This document shows, piece after piece, positions 1-6,501 of a DNA stretch of 22,334 nucleotides. Origin of the DNA: an uncultured Rikenella sp. (GTDB lineage: Bacteria > Bacteroidota > Bacteroidia > Bacteroidales > Rikenellaceae); NCBI GenBank assembly GCA_910577885.1, contig CAJTNK010000014.1, positions 4,452 through 26,785 on the forward strand, written 5' to 3'. The notes beneath the pieces were generated by a model, which saw only the letters and a list, made by a program, of their open reading frames with translations, had not been told where the DNA came from and did not search any database. Every line of letters starts with the position of its first letter. Position 1 is the first letter of the stretch. A program made the translations under genes and the position numbers.

Positions 1-98
1 AACCGCTTGCGGGTTTTGCCGAGGTAGCGCGAGGAAGGCAAAGCCAAACTTTAGAGCGCATCCCGCTGGGATGCTTTGGCCGTGTCAGCCTGGTGTTT

Positions 99-213
99 GG
101 GTGGGGATTCTTTTTGGGCGCGCCTAATGCGAGCTAAAATTCATAGCGCGCCTAAAAGAACCCCACCCACAACCCTAAGGACTGCGGAGCCTAAGGCGTA
201 GCGTATGCTAGCT
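99..213. repeat. Interspersed palindromic element, left copy (cut by window edge)
   Basis: Arms at 99-123 and 146-168 are inverted copies (GGGTGGGG...GGGCGCGC against GCGCGCC...CCCCACCC). They are followed by AGCGTATGCTAGCT at 200-213. The same architecture and the same 14-mer recur at 10784-11041, so this is a dispersed intergenic repeat and not part of a gene. A 22-bp direct repeat (15-36 and 281-302, core GCCGAGGTAGCGCGAGG) also lies here. I see no gene in 1-385. The element probably continues left of the window. Confidence 0.6.
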
Positions 214-385
214 GAAAGTCTTTTGGGTACCTTTTCTTCAGAACCGAGCAGCGTTCCGAGAGCAGAGCGGGCTTGCACGCTTTGCCGAGGTAGCGCGAGG
301 AAACCGAAGGTAAAAGGGACGGTTCCATCCTGTCGTCAAAGTAAACTGTCAATATCAAAAAGAACAGGATGCTCCGATAAATGCT

Positions 386-571
386 TGGAGGCAACGCAAC
401 TGAAGACCGTTCGCACGGTTATTGTTGTTCTGCGGGTTGACCCCATTGTAGTTGAAGTTCAAGAAGTGGGCATTGGAGCCCGTAATCGTCGACGACCAGC
501 TGTACCCGTTGTTGCCGACGTCACGCAAGCCACCGAAACCGCGGGTACTCATAGCGTCGCGGTTGCCCGGG
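386..571 (-). repeat. DGR template repeat TR1
   Basis: These 186 bp match the 3' end of the lipoprotein gene (4040-4225) without gaps. By hand count there are 16 differences. Fifteen fall on T of the plus strand, which is A of the template coding strand, although only about 41 of 186 positions are such adenines. Read in the target frame, the segment is rich in AAC/AAT codons (nine Asn between LNF and ANG, where the target has one), as expected of a DGR template. It has no start codon or upstream reading frame: an in-frame TGA lies just 5' of it. After the shared CTCCA it diverges from the target and has no stop at the equivalent place. This is established DGR logic: the RNA copy is reverse-transcribed with adenine-specific errors and replaces the VR. 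Confidence 0.93.
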
Positions 572-794
572 AGCCAACAATAACGTCCTCACAGACAAAC
601 GTGCGAGCAGCCGCTTGGCTGCTCGGTCGGCGGGAGAGGGAAAAAGGGGAGTTTCGGTTTCCGCCCGTTTTTTTTCGGAAACGCGGGACGAAAAGCCCGA
701 ACATCCGACCGGCCCGCCGACGAGCCTCGCACATCTTTTGTGCGACAGAATAACTATGCCTCCGTAACTGCCTGAGCCAGACAGCACGTACACA

Positions 795-828
795 CAGTGG
801 ACTGCTGAATTTATCCGTTCGCTCTGCC
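795..828 (-). repeat. Conserved element upstream of TR1
   Basis: This 34-bp element matches 1338-1371 at 31 of 34 positions (core CTGAATTTATCCGTTCGC on the plus strand). It lies about 220 bp 5' of TR1 on the template strand, as its twin lies about 210 bp 5' of TR2. It may belong to the structured leader or promoter of the template RNA. That role is inferred from position only. The remainder of 572-794 holds no gene that I can support. Confidence 0.55.
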
Positions 829-955
829 ACCCGGCACGTCAAGAGCCCGGGACGGCACTCTGGAAGAAAGCATCCTGTTCGTATCCATATCCGAAAAAGA
901 ACGTCTCCCCCCGCTTCTTGAGAAAAAAAACACAAAGCATCCGACGATAAATGCT

Positions 956-1129
956 TGGAGGCAACGCAACTGAAAACCGTTCGCATGGTTACCACGGTCC
1001 TGCGGGTTGACTCCGCCGTTGTTGAAGTTCAAGCGGTAGGCATTGCCTCCCGACGCGAACGACGACCAGCTGAACCCGTTGTTGCCGACGTTATACAACG
1101 TACCGGAGCCGGCGTTGCGATTGCCCGGG
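956..1129 (-). repeat. Second DGR template-like repeat TR2
   Basis: This is a diverged relative of TR1. On the minus strand it reads, in the FISUMP frame, PGNRNAG...VGNNGFSWSS...FQLRCLQAF. It is 12 bp shorter than TR1 and differs from it at both adenine and non-adenine sites. An in-frame TAG stands just upstream and there is no start codon, so it is not translated as a gene. It shares with TR1, but not with the target, the 3' flank CAAGCATTTATCG, which marks it as a template-type copy and not a VR. It keeps six Asn codons where TR1 has nine. It could be a template for a target outside the window, a retired template, or a decayed VR. Confidence 0.7.
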
Positions 1130-1337
1130 CCTCTCTCTGCCCAAACTCCCTAACGAGCCCGACAACAAAAACCTCCCGCAGGAACAAACCGACGACTGCG
1201 ACCCGGCAGAGACTCCTACCCAACGTCAAGCCGTCACTCGGATGTTCGCTGTCGGGGATGCACGCACGCGGCAGAACCCGTCGGTACAGCGAACCCAATC
1301 TCAATAACTACGCCGCTCTCCGTTCCGGGAAGCGACC

Positions 1338-1371
1338 CAGTGGACGACTGAATTTATCCGTTCGCCCTGCC
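1338..1371 (-). repeat. Conserved element upstream of TR2
   Basis: This is the partner of 795-828 (31 of 34 bases identical). With the similar flanks on the 3' side of both templates (about 325-385 and 870-955), it shows that two modules of about 500 bp, 325-828 and 870-1371, arose by tandem duplication. I see no gene in the remainder of 1130-1448. Confidence 0.55.
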
Positions 1372-1448
1372 GACCGACCCGCCGCCTCGCTGCGGACGGA
1401 ACGACACTCCGGAGACGGATACTCTGTGTGTTGGTGGTGCAGCGACGA

Positions 1449-1895
1449 TCAATCGGTGGCGGCGGGAGGAACGACCGAGGCCAATGCCGCCGAGGTCGCT
1501 TTCGAGCTTCGACTCCGCGTACCTGCCGCCGCAGAACCGGAGTCGCTGCGCTGCCGCTCGGAATATTTCTGCCAGGCCTGAAGCTGTTTGGAGATCGATT
1601 CCGTGTGGGTGCACACCACGGCGAACTGACGCACCGAGATCTGTTTCAGGTCGGTCAACATGCGGCACATGAGCTTGACGGTCACCAACCGCTCGCGGGC
1701 CTGACGGATGTCCGGCACCCGGTCCTTGGCGGCGTTCGCCCGATAGATGCAGAGACAGAGTTCGATGATATTGTCCTTGACCTTTTCGGCCAAGGTGTAC
1801 CGGTAGTCGCGTTTGACGTTGGGTGTGAACTGAAAAACGAAAAGCAACAAATCGTAAGTCGCCTTGAAAACCTCCAGATTATCGTAAATCGCCAT
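1449..1895 (-). CDS. avd: DGR accessory variability determinant (Avd)
   Basis: The product has 148 residues. Residues 1-113 have the pattern of the Avd/four-helix-bundle family: MAIYDNLEVFKATYDLLL at the start, a basic helix with YRYTLAEK, the helix RQARERLVTVKLMCRML, and KQISVRQFA...SISKQLQAWQK at the end. In known DGRs, Avd forms a positively charged pentamer that binds the reverse transcriptase and template RNA and is needed for mutagenic cDNA synthesis. The tail after about residue 113 is Ser/Ala/Arg-rich and probably disordered, which makes this one longer than the usual 115-130 residues. The start overlaps the end of the MutS-like gene by 17 bp, suggesting translational coupling. The TR modules follow downstream on the same strand. 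A lone 23S intervening-sequence four-helix protein is the alternative, but the TR/VR pair argues against it. Confidence 0.88.
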   Translation of the reverse strand: MAIYDNLEVFKATYDLLLFVFQFTPNVKRDYRYTLAEKVKDNIIELCLCIYRANAAKDRVPDIRQARERLVTVKLMCRMLTDLKQISVRQFAVVCTHTESISKQLQAWQKYSERQRSDSGSAAAGTRSRSSKATSAALASVVPPAATD

Positions 1896-2544
1896 TGTTG
1901 AGTTGCTTTTTGAGGGATGAGACAAAGAGGAGACATTCGAGCGGCGTGGCATTCTCGACACTGAAATTACGCAGGTCGCGCAGCACATTCTCGCCGACTC
2001 CGCCACTGTTTCGGTTTTCGGTCGGGGGCGGTGTCGCAGGGGACGCCGAGGACAGCGAAGCGGAGGAATGCGGCGGATGTTGTGCCGCGGTTTCTCGGCG
2101 CGGAACCGACTCGACGGCCGGGACCGGAGGCAGGGTCACCCGTCGCGGAGGAACCCGCTCACCGTCATAAATGGTTGCGGTGTAGGTCGTTCGGCCGACG
2201 GAGGGCGGCGTCGTATTTTTCGGTACGATCAGCGGCAAAGACTCTTTCCAACGCTCGAACTCTTCGACTCCGATGGGTCCCGCTTCGAGAATCAACAAAT
2301 CATCCGTAGCCTGGATTAACGGTCGGTCGCCCAACACTTTGGAACGCGAGGCATCGGGAAATCCAAGGGAGACAATCGAGGTATCGAGGTACTTGATAAA
2401 ACGTTTGGACGGCTTGTAACGCGAGATCCGATGAATAAAAGCAAAGGCTGATCGTTCGTAGACTTTCCAGAAAATACCCTCCAAGTAGAGGTATATCCGA
2501 TCCGTATTGCGCCGTTCGGTCGCAATAATATCGTTCATCGTCAT
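1879..2544 (-). CDS. MutS-like (MSL) DGR accessory protein
   Basis: The product has 221 residues if ATG 2544 is used (an in-frame ATG at 2538 is equally possible). Residues 15-63 (DRIYLYLEGIFWKVYE... to SLGFP) resemble the mismatch-recognition domain I of MutS, which carries a similar 'xFYELF...G(V/I)P' pattern. A Pro/Ser-rich linker follows (about 115-185). The last 30 residues (TPLECLLFVSSLKKQL) resemble the C-terminal helix of MutS. The clamp and ATPase domains are absent. I recall MutS-like proteins of this type being reported as accessory genes in some Bacteroidota DGRs, with unknown function. The gene overlaps avd by 17 bp and is probably in one transcript with it. I found no good promoter match upstream. 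Family assignment is by eye, so the function is inferred. Confidence 0.72.
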   Translation of the reverse strand: MTMNDIIATERRNTDRIYLYLEGIFWKVYERSAFAFIHRISRYKPSKRFIKYLDTSIVSLGFPDASRSKVLGDRPLIQATDDLLILEAGPIGVEEFERWKESLPLIVPKNTTPPSVGRTTYTATIYDGERVPPRRVTLPPVPAVESVPRRETAAQHPPHSSASLSSASPATPPPTENRNSGGVGENVLRDLRNFSVENATPLECLLFVSSLKKQLNNGDLR

Positions 2545-3113
2545 GGTAAAAACGGGATAGCTAATTGAATGATAAGATAATGGATGACAAAAAGTTCCGC
2601 TCAGATACGGCGGTCCGGATGCAGAGAAATTCGATTCATGACAAATAAGGGTTATACTATAATATATATATAATAGGTATGGGCGAATCGACCGCCCAGC
2701 CCACCGCAAAAACGGGGTGAGGGATATAAAATAAAAAAGAGTGTTCGGTCAGTCGCTGAAGTCCTTCGGTCAGTGCAAAATCAACGGAATATAGCACAGG
2801 CAAAAAAATCCACGTTCACCAATCAACTGACACCAACAACGCCCAACCGACACTCCTTTTCTGTAGTAAATCTTCAGTATGTTTCGTGTTTGTATTTCGG
2901 TTGTCCCAGCACGCAAAGGCTGTAGTTGGCTCGACAAAGACCGCTGGTCGCACTCAGAATCTCCCTTTGCGGGCCGACGCCAGCGGGGCTTTGCAAAGCA
3001 AGCTCCAATCTTCGGGTGCCGAGCGGCACCTCGCGCCGCGTGGGGTGGCGGCGGCTCGCGCGACTCGAAGAGTCGCTGTTTCCCAACTAACCACCCAATT
3101 CCCAAGCACCCCG
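2545..3113. other. Gene-free spacer, left part
   Basis: I see no gene in this stretch. It begins with an AT-rich segment (2640-2690, ATATATATAATAGG) and then becomes GC-rich, with small perfect hairpins such as GGTGCCG-AG-CGGCACC near 3016-3031 and GCGACTC-GAA-GAGTCGC near 3060-3076. The open frames here lack any recognisable family. Confidence 0.5.
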
Positions 3114-3492
3114 GTCTTTGTCCGCGCGCCTTGGCAATTCATTCTATTTCGCCGAGTGCGAAATAGTTGAATCGCTCCTAAGGCGTGGCGCGCAGGTTTC
3201 TCCACAAGCCAGTCTTTGTCCGCGCGCCTGGGAAATTCTTCCGTTTCAACTCATCGTTGAAACAGAGTATTTCCCTCTTAAGGCGCGGCGCGCGGGGGCT
3301 TGAGAGAACTGGCCTCAAGCCGGCCGGGCTCCGCTTACGCCGCGGAGGCGGTGCCTCCCGGCACTCGGTATGGGCCATTCGGGCGAGAAACTTTCTCTGT
3401 CCGCAAGCCGTTCTTTGTCCGCGCGCCTTGGGAAATCATTTCCGATAAACTCATCGTTTATCGGTTTGATTTCCTCTTAAGGCGTGGCGCGC
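3114..3492. repeat. Array of three hairpin units with covarying stems
   Basis: Three units start with a GTCTTTGTCCGCGCGCC-type arm (3114, 3212, 3410) and end with an AAGGCG(T/C)GGCGCGC arm (to 3193, 3293, 3492). Inside are different but perfectly complementary stems: CTATTTCGC/GCGAAATAG (3144-3166), GTTTCAAC/GTTGAAAC (3243-3263) and CCGATAAAC/GTTTATCGG (3442-3464). The second and third units share the loop TCATC. Units two and three also share about 57 bp after the hairpin (3294-3350 and 3493-3549), and a partial fourth copy follows at about 3589. Changed bases with retained pairing show selection for a cruciform or RNA hairpin. Confidence 0.7.
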
Positions 3493-3885
3493 GGGGGCTT
3501 GAGAGAACTGGCCTCAGGCCGGCCGGGCCCCGCTTACGCCGCGGAGGCGCGCCCAAAGGGCGTCTTATTGGCCTGACGGGCGAGAAAACAGTCTTTGGCC
3601 GCGCGGCACGCGGTAGGGGCCGTCCGGGCGAGAAACTCTTCTCTGTCCGCGGGGCAACTCGCGGTGGCAACCCGAAATCCTTCAAAAAAATCGGAAAAAT
3701 CCCCAATCTTCTTCGAAAAAATCACGCCGAAAAACCGCAAAAACACCCCCGAAAACCCGCCTCAAGCTCCGCTTGCGCAACAAAATCACCTCGCGGAAAC
3801 ACTTTTTGGACTACCCGCATGCCAAAAATGACACGGAAATAACCCAAAAAAGCCGAAATACAACACAAAAAGAACATTTTTAGGA

Positions 3886-3954
3886 CCGATTTTCGAAAAA
3901 ATCGGGGCGGCCTGACGGCCGCCGTTTGGGGCCGCGGGCCTACAAGCCCGCGGC
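3886..3954. repeat. Series of three perfect hairpins downstream of the DGR target
   Basis: Stems are CCGATTTT/AAAATCGG (3886-3905), GGCGGCC/GGCCGCC (3906-3923) and GCCGCGGGC/GCCCGCGGC (3931-3954). On the minus strand they follow the target gene. They may end its transcript, although only the leftmost has a T-rich stretch. The rest of 3550-3885 holds no gene that I can support. Confidence 0.5.
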
Positions 3955-3981
3955 AAGACGAGCTCAGCCCAAACACGCGGC

Positions 3982-4024
3982 CGTCAGAGCGGGAATCCCC
4001 CCGGGATTCCCTGCATTTCTGACG
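3982..4024. promoter_or_regulatory. Two-tier hairpin just 3' of the DGR variable repeat
   Basis: The inner stem is GGGAATCCC/GGGATTCCC (3991-3999 and 4003-4011) with a 3-nt loop. The outer stem is CGTCAGA/TCTGACG (3982-3988 and 4018-4024). It starts 8 nt after the target stop codon and 15 nt after the end of VR/TR homology, and no counterpart is seen beside TR1. In the Bordetella phage DGR, a hairpin in this position, beside the VR only, promotes retrohoming. By analogy this is a candidate target-recognition cruciform. It lacks the T-tract of a terminator. Confidence 0.55.
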
Positions 4025-4032
4025 TCCTCTCC

Positions 4033-6414
4033 CTATTCCTGGAGGCAACGCAACTGAAGACCGTACGCACGGTAATTGCCGTCCTGCGGGCCGACCCCAT
4101 AGTAGCCGAAGTCCAAGAAGTGGGCATTGGAGCCCGTAACCGTCGACGACCAGCTGTACCCGTTGTTGCCGACGTCACGCAAGCCACCGAAACCGCGAGC
4201 ACTCATAGCGTCGCGGGAGCCCGGGGCCGGGTAAAACGCTTTAACGTCTCCTGCGGAATACCGACCACCGGCGGTAGCCTGATTCTTCGCAGTCCAAGCA
4301 GGCAGCTTCGTGAAAGCCCCGGCACCAGCACCTTCCCAAGCTGTCCCAAAGTCATCCCAAGTCCCGTTCGGAGCTACGCGCCAACCATCCGGACACGGGT
4401 CATATACGCTCTTCTGCTTCCCGTCCCCCCACAAATCATTGTTCGGAGTCTTATTCCAGTCGTACGGACTCGACGGAGCAGAGACAAACTTCCATGGATT
4501 CTTCAAAACATATTGCAGTTCCTGCGGAGTTTTAGTATCCAAATCCGGATAATTAGTTAACTCTGTACCATTCGGACCATAAGTAGGCTGCTGAAGAGCC
4601 GCATTATCGTCAATTACCAGCTGAAACGGCGCCTTAGGAATCGGGGTCGGACGGCCCCACTGATAGAACAGTCCGTAAGTAGGGTAACGATTCGCATGAC
4701 CTGTTGCTTCAGGAGTAGATGCCGGATGGTCATAAGCTGTAGCAATAGCTCCCAAATTCCGGTCCATCATCACACGGACATTCGAATTCGAATACCCCGA
4801 CGACGGATCAACGTGATTCACAGCATCCCGATACTTAGTGCCGTATGTGTGAACCTGACCCGTTCCACCCTCGATATCGGTAGACTTCGCATTAACTCCT
4901 AAGTTGTAGGTTTTTTTACCATTCGGCCGATAATCCGAAACCCAAATGTGCCAACTCCAAATACATGGGGCGAGTTTAATGGCCGCATTCGTTTTAGAGG
5001 TTCCTTTCGGATACAAACCTACCAACGCATTCCCCGGCGCGCCAGACTTTACCTTCACCGACACACGCCCCGACGCCGGGTGGTAAGTGGTTGATTCGAC
5101 CAAATTTTGGACATCCTGCCAAATCACCAACACCTCATACTCTGTCCCCAAATTCCAAGTCAAAGAAGGCTTATTAGCAGCATCAAATGTAGACGCTTCC
5201 AGTTTCTTCTTTCGGTTCACCATACTCAATTCTGCTGTTCCGCCCGGGGCCACCATCGCACAGTTGGAGTAACTCCACGGGGATACCGCTACACGATGGT
5301 CCGAAACGCTATTTTCACCCTTCAAAGTTACATTAATTGTGTAAACGTTGTTCATCACCACGTTATAATTCGGCGAGCTCCCCATACCATCGCTCCCTAC
5401 CGGAACCAGGTAAGTGACAGTAGCACCCTGACCATACCCCGAATAGCCTACAATCTCGATGTAAGTCCCCAGTGCACTCGCCGTTGCAGCAGCATTGGTT
5501 TTCACCGCCTTCTGCAGGTTCTGCGGAATGTACCACACGTACTTCCCTGTATTATGATCGGTGGGGTTGGTCCAGGCGGTCTCCGCCGTGTAATCCGTAT
5601 GCTGCCCCGACGCCGCATCCGGCCATACGGTCTTACCTGTCGGCGTACCGCAGTAGTAAGCTGCAGTAGCCACCCGGCAAAGACGAACCGACTGTACCTC
5701 GAAATTCGAGTTGGTCAGCGGCGATGCGATGTTATACGTAAAATCGACTTTCGCAAACAACCGATTCAGCGTAACCCCGCTCACCGTCGCCCCGACGGTC
5801 CCGGTGTACTTCCCGACCATCGGAATCCCAATTGTCGTCGACGGTTTGAACTCCGACGCAACCCCCTGAGACATCTTCTCGAATTCAGTCACCGTAGCCG
5901 CATTCACCTTATTAAACAGCGTCGTATTGTTGGTATTGGCCACGAAATAAACCGTATGGCTATCCGTCCCCGAATTCTTCACCAAGACATTCGCGGTCAA
6001 TGTATTACTCCCGGCCGTCTGGGTGATGTCCGTCGTATAGGTCGGTTCACTCACCAAATCCCCCGATGCGTTATACTGCAAAACCCACAAGTTATGCACC
6101 GCATTTTCCACCGTCGCATTCTCCGAGGCGGTCAACTTGGTTTCCACCCCCTCTTTTCCCTCGGTCGCTTCGCCCAAGCCGTAAACGATGCTCATCGACT
6201 TGCTGTCGCTCTTCGACAGCGGGGTCCAACTCGCTTCCGTCGCACCGTTCATCGCACCAGTGCTGAAAGAAACCAGCGCTTCGGTGTCGCCCGGCCCAAC
6301 GTCACTCCCGCCACCCGGCGTGTTCGGGACATCGGGCTGCTGAAGCTCGCTCTTATTACATGACACGCCGAACGCCATTGCGCCTGCGGCCACGAATAAA
6401 AATAATCTTCTCAT
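4033..6414 (-). CDS. DGR-diversified surface lipoprotein (DUF4906/FISUMP-type, probable fimbrial tip adhesin)
   Basis: The product has 793 residues. A lipoprotein signal peptide ends at GVSC with Cys19, so the protein should be exported and lipid-anchored. Residues about 45-370 resemble the fimbrillin/DUF4906 type of beta domain (NLWVLQYNASGDLVSEPTY). Residues about 480-793 form a Fib_succ_major (FISUMP) domain with a C-type-lectin-like fold: WSWHIWVSDY, DRNLGA, YGLFYQWGR, DPCPDGWRV and final LQLRCLQE. The last 63 residues are the DGR variable repeat. Compared with TR1, the changed residues are S733, A739, V759, D768, G770, Y772, G775, D778, G779, Y781 and Y784, all from Asn, Thr or Ile codons. 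This lectin fold is the usual scaffold of DGR targets. The gene lies 87 bp downstream of the fimbrillin gene, with no promoter of its own that I can see. A ligand-binding adhesin role is inferred. Confidence 0.9.
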   Translation of the reverse strand: MRRLFLFVAAGAMAFGVSCNKSELQQPDVPNTPGGGSDVGPGDTEALVSFSTGAMNGATEASWTPLSKSDSKSMSIVYGLGEATEGKEGVETKLTASENATVENAVHNLWVLQYNASGDLVSEPTYTTDITQTAGSNTLTANVLVKNSGTDSHTVYFVANTNNTTLFNKVNAATVTEFEKMSQGVASEFKPSTTIGIPMVGKYTGTVGATVSGVTLNRLFAKVDFTYNIASPLTNSNFEVQSVRLCRVATAAYYCGTPTGKTVWPDAASGQHTDYTAETAWTNPTDHNTGKYVWYIPQNLQKAVKTNAAATASALGTYIEIVGYSGYGQGATVTYLVPVGSDGMGSSPNYNVVMNNVYTINVTLKGENSVSDHRVAVSPWSYSNCAMVAPGGTAELSMVNRKKKLEASTFDAANKPSLTWNLGTEYEVLVIWQDVQNLVESTTYHPASGRVSVKVKSGAPGNALVGLYPKGTSKTNAAIKLAPCIWSWHIWVSDYRPNGKKTYNLGVNAKSTDIEGGTGQVHTYGTKYRDAVNHVDPSSGYSNSNVRVMMDRNLGAIATAYDHPASTPEATGHANRYPTYGLFYQWGRPTPIPKAPFQLVIDDNAALQQPTYGPNGTELTNYPDLDTKTPQELQYVLKNPWKFVSAPSSPYDWNKTPNNDLWGDGKQKSVYDPCPDGWRVAPNGTWDDFGTAWEGAGAGAFTKLPAWTAKNQATAGGRYSAGDVKAFYPAPGSRDAMSARGFGGLRDVGNNGYSWSSTVTGSNAHFLDFGYYGVGPQDGNYRAYGLQLRCLQE
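4040..4225 (-). repeat. DGR variable repeat VR
   Basis: This is the 3' terminal part of the lipoprotein gene and aligns to TR1 (386-571) at a constant offset of 3654. Substitutions lie at 4065, 4074, 4079, 4080, 4083, 4091, 4092, 4101, 4106, 4107, 4113, 4140, 4198, 4200, 4217 and 4218. Only 4198 is not at a template adenine. The 3' 25 bp (4040-4064), next to the stop codon, are identical to the template and would be the initiation-of-mutagenic-homology part. Homology stops at 4225 on the 5' side. Confidence 0.93.
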
Positions 6415-6501
6415 GGTTCGTATGGTTTGTTTTGTTTTCGTTCGTTGTTTATATCAAAGGGCAGAAACAAGATCCGCCCGAATCTCTACACTCCAAATAG
6501 A

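Noticed and set aside
205..753. Plus-strand open frame over TR1
   Set aside because: It is the antisense shadow of the template region. It has no recognisable domain and overlaps repeats.
386..1129. TR1 and TR2 as silent cassettes for ordinary gene conversion
   Set aside because: Differences between TR1 and VR are confined almost wholly to template adenines, and avd is present. Simple conversion does not predict this.
2316..2525. Short minus-strand frame inside the MutS-like gene
   Set aside because: It is out of frame with the conserved MutS-like sequence and has no support.
3114..3606. Possible CRISPR array
   Set aside because: Units are spaced 98 and 198 bp apart, contain internal inverted repeats, have no uniform spacers and no cas genes nearby.
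5107..6363. Long plus-strand open frame of 418 codons, with another at 6427-7647
   Set aside because: Both lie antisense to the lipoprotein genes, are rich in Arg, His and Pro, have no family features, and arise from codon bias of the real minus-strand genes.
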